This document shows positions 19,576-29,985 of a stretch of 64,000 nt of DNA, in pieces (position 1 is the stretch's first letter; every line of letters starts with the position of its first letter). Source of the DNA: Ambrosia x helenae (taxonomy: Eukaryota; Streptophyta; Magnoliopsida; Asterales; Asteraceae); assembly GCA_030844895.1 (NCBI GenBank), contig CM061228.1:36642626-36706625 (forward strand), in the 5' to 3' direction. The translations under genes and the position numbers were made by a program. The notes beneath the pieces are model-generated. The model was not told where the DNA came from, ran no database searches, and saw only the letters and a list, made by a program, of their open reading frames with translations.

Positions 19576-21735
19576 TCCTTCCCTAGCTTTGGTTACGTGA
19601 GAAGTGTCCACACCTTCAGCCACCTAGGTATCTTCACAAAACGTGTCACACAACCACAAAACCATCTTCATCTCTTTCACCCAAGTTTTCCATCTTTTGA
19701 TTTTTTAGTTTCAATATTTGGGTCATCATCGACGTTCCCATTTCTTCTTCACTAATACTTCTCTCTTAAGCATACAATTCCTTCTCTCTCTTTAATAACA
19801 ACCATAGGTGTACTGTAGATGGTCGAGTAGAGTGGGCGTCCGTCCAGTGTGGTGGTTGTTGCGGTTGAGAAGTCTTTTTTGAGTACGACGTCGGCGAGTA
19901 GGCTTACCGGAATGTCTACAAGAGGTGGAGGTGTGATAACGACGACGATGGATATTAGGGTTCTGACAACCCTGTTGGTACTCCGATGCGCTTGGCATGT
20001 CACTTTTCCGGTGGAGTCTGGGTTGCGAATTTAGCCTTTGTTGTTTATTGCAGTTCAGATCGGGGACATGCATCAAGATCCAGTTGTAAGCTCTATCATC
20101 GTGGGGTGAAGCAGAGCCTATAAATGGTTGTGGATTCGTGGTTGTTACTCAAATCTTTGATGAGAATGACTAAGGTAATGTTTTGTTAAGCAGGTCAAAC
20201 ACTATATTATTTGTGTATATTATTGATGACTTTCAGGTGTTATTGGCTTCAAACAGGTTGGTGGTCACCAGTCATCCAGACTTTGTATGTCAAATGCTCC
20301 GACTTAAAACGGGTATTTCATTTTATATTTTTGGTTCGATTTGCACTTCATATTTGTTTTATATTAGTTATCACAATTATATCATTTGTTGTTTTGGTAC
20401 CCAATCATTTGCTTTGTAGGTAAAGGAGGTAGCACTTAGAGGTAGAAGAAGAGATTTTTTTTTTAGCGAGTCAGGTTGGCTGGAAAATGCATATACTTCC
20501 TAGCTAAATCGTTTGTCGAACCACTCGAGAAAAAAAAAAAGGCTATAATTGGATGTATTGTAATTGAAATTAAGGAATTTGAATTTGGAAGGGTGGTGGA
20601 TGTAGTTATTTTAGGATGGCTTTGATTGGTGTCCAGTGGCGTTGGATTACCATTTGGTTGTGTTTATAAGTTCATTTATTGAACACTACTTAGGCGTACA
20701 TATACCGGTACATGCGGAACCAATAGCGATTTTTACAAGCATCTTTGTTTGAGCCAGAGCAATGTAAGTAGGTACGATCTATATTTAATCTGACAATTAG
20801 TTTCGGTTTCAATAGCTGTAAGTTTGGAAAAAAATCTTGCTTAATTTCGGTTTGATTTTCGTAATGCATTAGTAGTGTTTGTTGAAATGTTTAGTGCTTT
20901 CAGTGCTAAAAAATTGCCCAACAATTGAGAATTTGTTAGTTAAATACCAACCATAAGTACCCCAATCATAAACAAGACTAAAAAGCTTAAAGCTAAGCAC
21001 AATAACATTATTTTCAAAATAATTGCAGGCCTAGAGCTCAATTAAGTTGACTTTCAAAGTCAATTAGTCATTGATTTTGTGAAACTTTTTTTTTCCTTTG
21101 CTAAAAGTATTTTGTAGTATATTACTTCTTAGTTAACTATTCATCTATTGTTACTTGAAATACAGACTTGACCAAAGTTCTTGAGTTTTTTCATCTGTTG
21201 AAGGATTTAAAGGCTGAACTCGCACTTCTCTGTTTCAGCAAAAATCGTCGGCAAAGCTTCCAGCAAGTTTTCTACAGTCTAAGCCAGTTTGTTTTTACAC
21301 CCTTTCAAAGTATCATATTGATTTGTTTAAATAACATATTGCGTTTTCGGTATTTGATTTTTTGCTTTTTAGCATATTGTTTTGAGTAATAATGTTTAAC
21401 GATATTGATTATGATATTTGTTACTTTTTAATTAGCACCTCCGATTTAGATGCAATCAAATGCCCTATGTAACTTTAAACATAAATTTGTAGGGAGATTC
21501 CTCAGTTTTATGTATACATTGATCAATCATTGGCATGCAAAATTGTATTTTGACCTATTTGTTATGTAAGAATATTGCTTTGCATGTTAGTGTTGGTAAT
21601 AAGAAGTAAAGATTATAGTTCATGCTTTGATCAACTAGAATAGTATTGACGTCATACATATTAATGTGTATCGTGATTTGAGTCTTGAAAATGTTTTATT
21701 TTACTACTATTGGCCTCTAATACAAAGCTTCACAC
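19576..21735. other. Gene-free stretch, possibly the body of a Helitron
   Basis: No credible gene: reading frames are under 100 codons and show no known motif. Because a Helitron-type 3' end stands at 22942, part of this may be its body, but no 5' TC terminus could be fixed. Confidence 0.3.
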
Positions 21736-22064
21736 CAGGGCCGTCTCCGAGAACGCTAAAAAAAATTTGGGCCTCGGGCAAAAAAAATTTGGGCCCAAAA
21801 TTTTGTAAAGAGGAATGAATTTAAAAAAAAAACTAAATATGGTGTTAGAGTCAAGGTTTGCACTTGAGACCTTTACATTAAATTTGCATGGGTTTTCCAA
21901 CTTCACTAATAAGACTTTTATTTATAAAACACAAATATATATATCTTAAATATAGAATTTAATATATATATATATATATGTATATTTTTTTAAAAAGTTC
22001 GGGCCCATTTGTGGGTTGGGCCCTGAGCCCGTGACCACCCGGCCCATGCTCAGGGTCGGCCCTG
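21736..22064. mobile_element. hAT-type MITE (329 bp) with 8-bp target duplication
   Basis: It begins CAGGGCCG and ends CGGCCCTG, with further inverted similarity inward and GGGCC-rich subterminal blocks. Both sides carry CTTCACAC (21728-21735 and 22065-22072), an exact 8-bp target duplication as expected for hAT. There is no coding capacity. Confidence 0.9.
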
Positions 22065-22903
22065 CTTCACACAATGTACTTCCTGAAATTGTCATTTAAT
22101 TAATTTGGTTTCTTATTTAAAAATACTTGTAAAATGGTGATGAGTTAATAAGATTATTGTGCGAAATTAATGTGGTGCAAAGTGAAGTCGCAAATCTGCA
22201 TGCAAAGTACAATTCATTTTTTTTTCTAGGCGCAATTTGAATATTGAAATTTAGTTCATCTTTTGTTCTCTAAATTGAAGGTAATTTAAAGTATGGATTC
22301 AAGTTATGATGTAACTCTCAATGTCTTTAGATAAATTTGTACCAAGGCTTAATTCCTATTTCTTTCCATGCTGCAGAAACTAACTTTGTGCTTGGTTAAT
22401 TTATTACTATGCTGATTAACTTTTAAGGATTTTTTAGATAGTTGATCATATGTCTCATATAGCTTTGCAGATCGTACATTGCTACTTTAAAATGTAAACT
22501 TTAAAAGATAGTAATTTTTTTGCATGTGTGGAGGTTTAAACAGTTTTACGTCATTTGAAAATTAGATGTGATTGGGATGTGACAAAGCAGCTGAACCAAA
22601 ATGAAGCAGTCTTCTTCTCAATCTTGATGCTTTTTTTACTTTAACATGTCTGCATATCTAGGTTCACATGCTAACTCGGTATGTACTGATGAACTATTAT
22701 TATCTATACAGTATGAAATATGCATCAGTGTTCGTAGTTTAATCGCTGCATTTTTTTACACGTGCTTCTTTGCTATTTATGTGTTGTCTTTAGATATGTA
22801 AACACTAATCCTGCAAAACATGTGATCCACAATTTCTATATACAGGTTTTCCGTACAACCTCATATGGCGCAAAATACAACAAATACAAAAACCACCTTC
22901 GCC

Positions 22904-22942
22904 GTCGCGCGTTGCGCAACGCACGACATTGAAATACACTAG
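22904..22942 (+). mobile_element. Helitron 3' terminus
   Basis: A 24-nt palindromic hairpin (22904-22927, 12-bp arms, one mismatch, GC-rich) is followed by 11 nt and then CTAG (22939-22942), with T next. This is the hairpin-plus-CTRR|T signature of a Helitron right end. The stretch 22065-22900 upstream holds no gene. Confidence 0.65.
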
Positions 22943-22984
22943 TTTAAAATAAATAAGTAATGTAATATATGTATATAATTGTGA

Positions 22985-23100
22985 AATAAAGAAAAAAAAA
23001 AAGAAAACTAAAAAAACGCCTGGATCAGGACTTGAACCCAGGTGATGTGTTTTGCAAACAAAAGACCAGATCATCTGGTCTGGATGATAACATTTTGTTT
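22985..23100 (-). mobile_element. tRNA-derived SINE-like copy 2
   Basis: On the - strand a box A-like TGATCTGGTCT (23064-23074) precedes a box B-like GGGTTCAAGTCC (23028-23039), followed by a T-rich, A-poor tail. Box A matches copies 1, 3 and 4. Confidence 0.5.
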
Positions 23101-23715
23101 AGTTTGGTTTCTTATTTCTTTTATAACCTACCTGACAAAACAAAATCCCCAAATCTAGATCTAATAAACCCTAACTTCCTAACCTTTAATTAACCCACGA
23201 ATTGTTATAGATTACAAACGATAATAAGGGGCTTTTATAAAACACATCGAAGTGAACAGGAATCAATAAGAAATTTACGAAGTCAAATGACAAAATGATG
23301 GCCGATTGATGCAGGATTGTACATGACGACCAAGACCAAAAAATCAACCACGGTGGCTTAGTTTGAAGCAATTCATTATAGGGATTTATATAGAGGATGT
23401 CGAACTTGGTCTGGGTTGTGGCTTTGTTAACAATTTTTGGATTAACACATGATTAGGAATCATTTAAGTTATAGGTCGTCCCTTGGATCATGGGTTGGAA
23501 ATTGTTGACTGATTGCAACAATTAACGCATGAATCTGGCATAGAAAGGGGCGTAATTGCAATGTCAATCACAAATCAGTCAATATCGTTTCCAAAAACAG
23601 ATTAAACGCACACTAATTTGAATTATGATTGTTGGTTGACTTGGATTTTGACTTGACTAAGTTTTTTTGAGGGAAAACAAGGTGATAATAAATGAAATTT
23701 GAATCACTTTTGCAA
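23101..23715. other. Gene-free stretch
   Basis: No gene, repeat or terminus recognised. Confidence 0.5.
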
Positions 23716-23724
23716 CAAATTAAC

Positions 23725-23825
23725 ACCTAGCTTGGTCTAGTGGTTTAGGTTCTAGGTGATAAGGTTGAATTAGCTTGGGACTTGGCTTCGACCCTTGTTC
23801 CAAACATTTATTTTTTCTATATTTT
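23725..23825 (+). mobile_element. tRNA-derived SINE-like copy 3
   Basis: A box A-like TGGTCTAGTGG (23733-23743) and a box B-like GGCTTCGACCC (23784-23794) are followed by a T-rich tail. Confidence 0.5.
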
Positions 23826-24470
23826 TTTATAAGAAAACACACTACATGTTAATTACATAATAATAGAATGATGAAATAAAAGTAGGAAATATGATAATTG
23901 TTAGAATTTTTAGGTGTAATTAGAATAGACAAAGAAATGTTATTTTTCAAAAATTCGGAACAAGGTACAAATGGGAATTTTTATTAGAAAAACATTATTG
24001 AAAATACACAATGTTACATGCATGGACTTCTTTTTCTTCCTGGTGGCAGAGGGTGTCGGCTATTTTTTTTTGGAAGACAGGCTGAGGTAACAACTGACAC
24101 CTGGGAGGTAGTGCAACAAGTGGGGCTTAAAGGGAGCTGCACCATGGCATAGGCCGTTGCATGTACTTCGCGGGTTGTCATCGCCAGGAATGACGATGCG
24201 TTGGCGCTTGATGGTTTATGCTTCACATATGTTGTTGGCTCTTTCTCTCCGCCGAGTGTTATTGCTCCGCGGAAGTGTGTCTTGGAGACAATATTTTGAG
24301 GTAGGGTGCGCTTAGGCGCTGGAATTGGTACCCTACCCTCTAAAGTAACCCAAGTCCAGTGTCTCTCCTGGTCCTGCGGAGGGATCTGGTGTGGCGCTGG
24401 ATTAAAATGTTGCCATGGGTGGATGAAAGCTCATTCACATTTTGTGTTTTGGGAAGAGTGTAGATGCCAA
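23826..24470. other. Gene-free stretch left of the Tat element arrays
   Basis: No gene recognised. The 3' LTR of the - strand Tat element should lie in or left of this stretch, but I could not fix its ends. Confidence 0.35.
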
Positions 24471-24842
24471 GATAAAAAGTGCTCGTTGCAGCTTTTTAAC
24501 ATATATCAAGATAAAAAAGAGTGCACGTTGCAGCTCTTTGGGATCAAGATAGAAAAAAGTGTGCATTGCAACTCTTTAGCATATATGAGTGTAAAAAAGA
24601 TTGCTCGTTGTAGCTTTTTAACATATATGAAGGTAAAAAAGAGTGTGCGTTGCAGCTCTTTAACATATATCAAGATAAAAAAGAGTGCGCGTTGCAGCTC
24701 TTTCAGATCAAGACAGAAAGAGTGCGCGTTGCAACTCTTTAGCATATATGAGTGTAAAAAAGATTGCTCGTTGCCGCTTTTTAACATATATGAAGGTAAA
24801 AAAGAGTGCGTGTTGCAGCTCTTTAACATATATCGAGATAAA
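24471..24842. repeat. Higher-order tandem repeat: four ~41-bp monomers per ~164-bp unit
   Basis: About nine monomers of 38-42 bp around a core TTGCAGCTCTTT. Monomer types recur every fourth position: the CAAG/CGAG markers stand at 24507, 24671 and 24834, a period of 164 and 163 bp. The array therefore evolved by duplicating a four-monomer block. It lies between the antisense gene and the expected 3' LTR of the Tat element, where Tat/Retand elements are known to carry tandem repeats. Confidence 0.85.
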
Positions 24843-25049
24843 AGCGTCCTTTTATCTTTCCATATGTTTCTTTAGCTTCAGGAAAAAGAAAAAAACATAT
24901 GATCTACACTTTTTACATGTAGATGATGTGAATAATGAGAAAGGAGTGAATCATTTTTATTTTGGCATATGTAGATGATGTAAATAATGAGAAAGGAGTG
25001 AATCCTTTTCATTACAACAATGATGCGCGTTAATTGTTCCTCATTTTGC

Positions 25050-25361
25050 GGAGAACGTCTTTTGGGTTTTACGTCAAACCAGCGCCAAGTGATGACGTGG
25101 CAGTCTGGTTGTTCAAATGTAAAATCTTGCAGAGAACGTCTTTTAGATTTTACGTCAAACCAGCACCAAGTGATGACGTGGCAGTCTGGTTGTTGAAATG
25201 TAAAATCTGGTGGAGAATGTCTTTTGGATTTACATCAAACTAGCGCCAAGTGATTACGTGGCTGTCGGTTGTTGAAATGTAAAATCTGGCGGAGAACGTC
25301 TTTTGGATTTTATGTCAAACCAGCGCCAAGTGATGACGTGGTAGTCTGGTTGTTGAGAATG
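25050..25361 (+). repeat. Four-copy ~80-bp tandem array carrying TGACGTGG
   Basis: Units start at 25050, 25131, 25212 and 25291. Each holds a GGAGAACGTCTTTT block and an ACGT-core element: TGACGTGG at 25093, 25174 and 25334, and a variant TTACGTGG at 25254. ACGT-core motifs are binding sites for plant bZIP factors. The array ends about 430 bp upstream of the TATA box at 25794 and could act as an enhancer. Confidence 0.85.
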
Positions 25362-25543
25362 ATTTAATGCGCCGCCAAAGTTGTATTAACTATGGGAATG
25401 ATTGGAAGTTAATGCGCCAAGAATTTGAAAAGGTGTAAAAAATTTGGGGTGGAAAACCAAGGAGGCGTGTTGAAGAAGCCGAGCAGGTTGGTAAACGTGT
25501 CAGGTGGCAGAAGGCATGTCTGTCCTGTTGTTAGTCACGTCAG

Positions 25544-25801
25544 CACGTGGGTGGAGTCCTTTTTCATTGTGTGTCAGACAAGTTGCCATACACACACGCG
25601 AGTGTAGCTTCTATTCTGCAGGATGCTGACACGTGGAGGGTGGAGGACATGTTGTGTCAGGCGAGTCAGGCCCACGCACGGACAGAAAGCTATTTTCCTC
25701 TAGGTAAATGCCATGTGTAGCGTCCGGATGAGGCCACGTCATGAAGATGTGTGGATGTCTGCCAGCTGGTACCCATCACAATTAATGCGATGGGTATAAA
25801 T
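25544..25801 (+). promoter_or_regulatory. Promoter of the antisense gene of the Tat element
   Basis: A TATAAATA box at about 25794-25801 is preceded by G-box motifs CACGTGG at 25544-25550 and 25630-25636 and CACGTCA at about 25733. With the tandem array further upstream this makes at least seven ACGT elements within 750 bp. A CT-rich stretch typical of plant transcription starts follows the TATA box. Confidence 0.6.
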
Positions 25802-25983
25802 AGATGGTTCTCTCCTCTCTCTCTCCTCACTTTTTCCAACAGTTTTTCCAAAATTCTCTCATCTTATTCCTTCAAATCTTCAAGTTTTTTTTGGCGAGTC
25901 TTTTGAAGATCTCCGACGGTTCCTCAAGTTTTCTGGCGATGTTTGCAGATTTTTTCCAAATCCTTACTTCTTTATTTGTAGCC

Positions 25984-28900
25984 ATGTCAAAGGCTTCAAA
26001 TGATAGTTCTCCAGGAGGTGGTGTAAATCCTGAAAAGGCACCGGAGAAGACGAAGGCTTCAGCAAAGATGATGTTCAACACTCCATGTAAGTGGAGTGAA
26101 CGTAGCTTTGCCATGTTTATGAAGGCGATGGAGTTCGATCCTTCATGGGAGGTGGAGTTTCCGTTTGGGAAGTCAACTGCCCTGAGTCCTCCCCTAGGTA
26201 AGAAGACGCTTTACGGAGCCTACTTTGCACTTTGTGGGTTCCGTCTTCCGGCTACCAAGTTCCAGGTGTATACCCTGATCAAGTATGGGATCCATGTAAT
26301 CCAACTTAGTGGATTTGGCATGCTCAGGCTTGTGCACTTTGAAGCCTGTTGTCGTTCTTTGGATGTTGAGCCGACCTTTGAATGGTTCAACGTCTTCTAT
26401 GTGATGACCATGGAGCAGTCATGGTTCAATTTTGCTCACTGTTCTCAGGTGCAGCCAATGGGGACGACTCCTCCTAAGTCACTTCATGACTGGAAGGAGA
26501 AGTTTTTCTATATTAGACGCAGAGTTATTCCAGTGGACTTGCTTTGGAAGCTTCTGGCAAAGCGCCAGAGAGTTGCTGATCACCCTGTTATGGCAGGGTT
26601 CAAGGAGGAGCAGTGGTTTAAACACTTGACTGCCAATGCTTCTCCTCATGATGCCGCCATGTATATAGAGTCAATGCTTGCGCTGCTGGGATTGAGCCGC
26701 ATCCAATTGGTGCCAGGGCAGGAGCCAGTGATTGTTGACCCTGGTAAGCTCTTTTCTTCACGCGTCAATTATAAATTGCAACTTTGTTGGTGTACATGCT
26801 AAGTGTCGGTGCTTTTTGTAGAGGTCACAACATTTGACGCTTTTTTGGCGCGTGACAAAGCCATGCTTGAGTGGAGGGCGCCTGCTGAGAGTAGAGTCCC
26901 CGTTGTTCAGCAGATGGTAGATAGGTTTTATTTACCCAATCTTGAGTTCACACCCTATGGTATGAACATCTCACGTGAGCAACCACCTAACCCTTACCCT
27001 TTATCATTTGTAGCACATGGATCAATTCCATGTGTTGTTATTTTGCCTAATGAGGAGTCCACAGGGTCCTCTGAGGAGTTGGTTCACCCAACGCGTCCCT
27101 CTAGGGTTCCTGGTAGTCGTGGGTGCAAGAAAATAGTGTCATGTACTCATAGATATAAAGTATCGCCCCATTCTGAATCTGCGTCTTTAAGTGCAGGTGG
27201 AGAGGGACCATGTATCGGGAAGAAGGACAAATGGAAGGAATCTTTGGTTTATGGATTGTTTTTCATTTAGTTGAAGAATATTTGTGGTTTTTATCATTTA
27301 AACGATTCACTTGTTTTCAATTGTTTATCTTGTTATCATTCACATTCGGTTTTTCTAGCATCGTGAGTAGTTTGATAATTGGGAGGGTAAGTGATACTTG
27401 TGGGTTGGTAATTGAATTGTATAGGTTATTATTAAAAACTTGTGTTTGGTTATCACTTGATTTGAACCGTTCAACAAAACTATGTCTATGTAGTATCCAA
27501 TCATCTAAACAAGAGTAGGGTGGATCATTAACCGGAAACCTGGAAGGGATTACCTCTTTAATATAATTGTTACAAGTCCTTGAATTTGTTTTCTTAAAAT
27601 TCCAAAACAAACCACAAACCAATTAGATTTTTAATTTATTAGTTAATTTGCAAAACTACTCTTTCCACCGATTCCCTATGGAGACGACTCAACTTCCATA
27701 TACTACTATTTTCTTATATTTTTAATTGACCCAACGACATCGATCAGAGACGGTGCCGGTGCCGTTTTCCTTGAACATTACCCCTCCGCCAAAGCGCAGG
27801 CCTCTTTTACAAAAGACTGTGAAGAAGGTGACTGGTATGTGCTAATCCTTTTTATCTTTTTCCTTTTTAGTTACACTTTTTCATTTCCCTAACTTCTCTT
27901 TTATTTTTGTAGCTGCCACTCTTAAGGTTGTGCCTACTTCCACTTCTTCTCCGTCTCTGATTAAGGCGGAAGATACCAAGAAACGGATGGAGGAAGAAAG
28001 AGCATTTGAGGAGGGAGAAAGAAGAAGACGAGGCCTAGCTAGGGCCAATGAGGCTGCTAAAAAAGTTGAAGAAGAGAGGGTGGCGGCTAAAAAGCTGCGT
28101 GTTGAAAAGGAGAAAGCAGAAGCTGAAGCTAAGGCCAAAGCTGAAGACGCCTTGAAAGAGAAGGCTAAAGCTGAAGCTAAGGCAAAAGCTGAAGCTGCGC
28201 GGAAGAAGGATGCAGGCAACATGCCCATTTCTGAAGCCTCCCCAATGGGAGGTGTTGGGGGTGGCAGTTGTATGGGGTAGATTGGCGGGAAGCTGTTTGG
28301 GCCCTTTGAGCAGGAACCCCCTCCGCAACAAGTTTTGAAGCAACCCCCTCCGCAGGGGGTTGTGGGAAGGAAGGTTCTGCAATCAACCACCTCTATTTAC
28401 TCCGAGGGCGATGTGACCTGGCGCCGTCACTAGAGTATTAGAGAGAACTCTCGCTTCACGAATCCTATTTCTGCAGAGAAGTTTGTAGATTAGGCCGTCC
28501 CTCCGAAAGAGATGGAATATCAAGATGGCCTTAGCGCTCCATGCTTATATATTACATTTGCGTTACCCAAGCGCTGCAGTTTGGAGTAGTTAATTTCTTA
28601 AGGAGGCGCGGTGCTGCTTTTGCACGTAGCATTGCGTAATTCAATGTTGGGCGGGCAACGCAGGTGCAGAGGGAGGAAAAGCCTAAGGCGGAGGTGGACA
28701 GGTACCGAAGCCAGGCGTACAAAGCTTAGGATAAGGTTAGGTCCTTGGAACAGGACCACTCGGTGGCTCACAAGAGGTGGACTGAATCTTGTCAGGCCAC
28801 TAACATGGAAATGATGAAGCTGAGAGAACAAGTCTAAGTTTTGAAAAATGAAAACTCTCAGCTTTGCAGCGCCACTGATGGTCATGCTAAGTAGCTAGAA

Positions 28901-29663
28901 GAGAAGGACTCCCAGGTTGCGGAGGCGAGGTCAGAGCTCCACAACAAAGATAAGGAGCTGATGAGCGCGACCTCCCGCCTGTCCGTCCTGGATACCGAAA
29001 AGGCGACCAGGATAAAGGAAAAGCGGCGATGGTGGAGGAGAGGGCCTCTCTAGATGAGGCCCAGACGTTGGCGCAAACTGAGGCAGAAAACACCAATAGT
29101 CTTCTTGAGCAGGCCACCAACACCCAAGAGAGGGCTCAAGAGTCCATCAGATGGGTGATAAGCGAAGGCATCTCTGGGGTAAGTGACTGAACTTTATTTC
29201 ACCTTTTTTGTTTGTATTAGATTTTTTCTAACACTTTAGTTATATTTTGTAGATCTTTAAGCGGTTCTGGAATGAACCCAGGCTTGGCGATCATGTTGCC
29301 GCTATTGCTGCTGCTGCTGGGGAAGCCGATGGATTTGATGATGGTTTCCATCATTGCTTGAATCGCGACATTATAACTGGTGTTCCGCACTATGGAAAGA
29401 TACATGATGCTGAATTTGAAGCCGAACTTGCAAAGTTCGAGCAAATTGAGTTCCCAAATTTGAAGACAGTTCGTGAGTGCAACCAGCATGCCAACCCAGC
29501 AGGCGCCCTTCGTTACTTTATAGAAGAATCTTACCGCTTTGGTGCGGAGGCGCGGAAGAGGGCAGAGCAGGAGGAGGTAGACCTCTTAGAGAGAGAGCGT
29601 GCGCCGAGGCTAGAGGACAGGGTGCATCTGGAATGGCGCATGATGATGTTGAAGAACAACTAG
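25984..29663 (+). pseudogene. Antisense intron-containing gene of a Tat gypsy element (putative gypsy-type transposon domain), decayed
   Basis: Exon 1 (25984-26742) starts MSKASNDSSPGGG at a well-placed ATG and encodes the plant 'putative gypsy type transposon' domain (residues about 60-240, with FHYEACCRSLDVEPT-like and NWKEKFF-like blocks; here HFEACCRSLDVEPTFEWF and HDWKEKFFYIRRRVIP). A GT-AG intron follows (26743-26820), then exon 2 to about 27089, where about 640 bp of foreign DNA interrupts it. Sequence resumes to 27833, an intron (about 27834-27912) follows, then a lysine/alanine/glutamate coiled coil (27913-28280). Stops and frameshifts break 28280-29170. A last intron (29179-29252) leads to a clean final exon ending at 29663. 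It runs opposite to the element's pol, as the antisense ORF of Tat/Grande/Retand elements does. Function is unknown. Confidence 0.65.
27090..27730 (+). other. Insertion inside exon 2 of the antisense gene, possibly a solo LTR
   Basis: Coding sense is lost here and regained after 27730. ACCCAACG stands at both edges (about 27087 and 27729) and could be a target duplication. The block at 27660-27700 (ACCGATTCCCTATGGAGACGA-like) resembles the end region of some plant LTRs. Element type is uncertain. Confidence 0.35.
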
Positions 29664-29985
29664 TGGATTTTGAGGGCTCTGATAAGGAGTAGGCTCTCTT
29701 TGTAATATTTTGCCTTCTTTGAAATGTTAAGGCCTTTAGTGCCTCTTTTGATGAATTAATGAAATTTTTCCTCTTTATTTTGTGCGCACTTTTGTTTTGA
29801 CTTAGATTTTTTGTAGTGAATTACATAGTCCAGCGCGGGGTATTTGCAGTGCCCGCGCCTTGAAGACCAAAACTCTAAGTTGTGAACACAGTAAATATAT
29901 AGAGAAATTTCATTAGAAGTGAAAAGAAAGGCGCGTATAGCCCTTTGAACTACATAAAGAAACTTTACATAAAACAGGTACGAAG

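Noticed and set aside
24306..24875. 189-codon frame with Cys/Ser/Lys repeats
   Set aside because: It is a by-product of the 41-bp tandem repeat; the repeated peptide follows the DNA period and no start context or domain supports it.
24471..25361. A CRISPR-like array
   Set aside because: The repeats are contiguous monomers without unique spacers, in plant nuclear DNA.
27881..28390. 169-codon - strand frame rich in Ala/Ser/Phe
   Set aside because: It is the complement of the Lys/Ala/Glu coiled-coil exon of the antisense gene on +.
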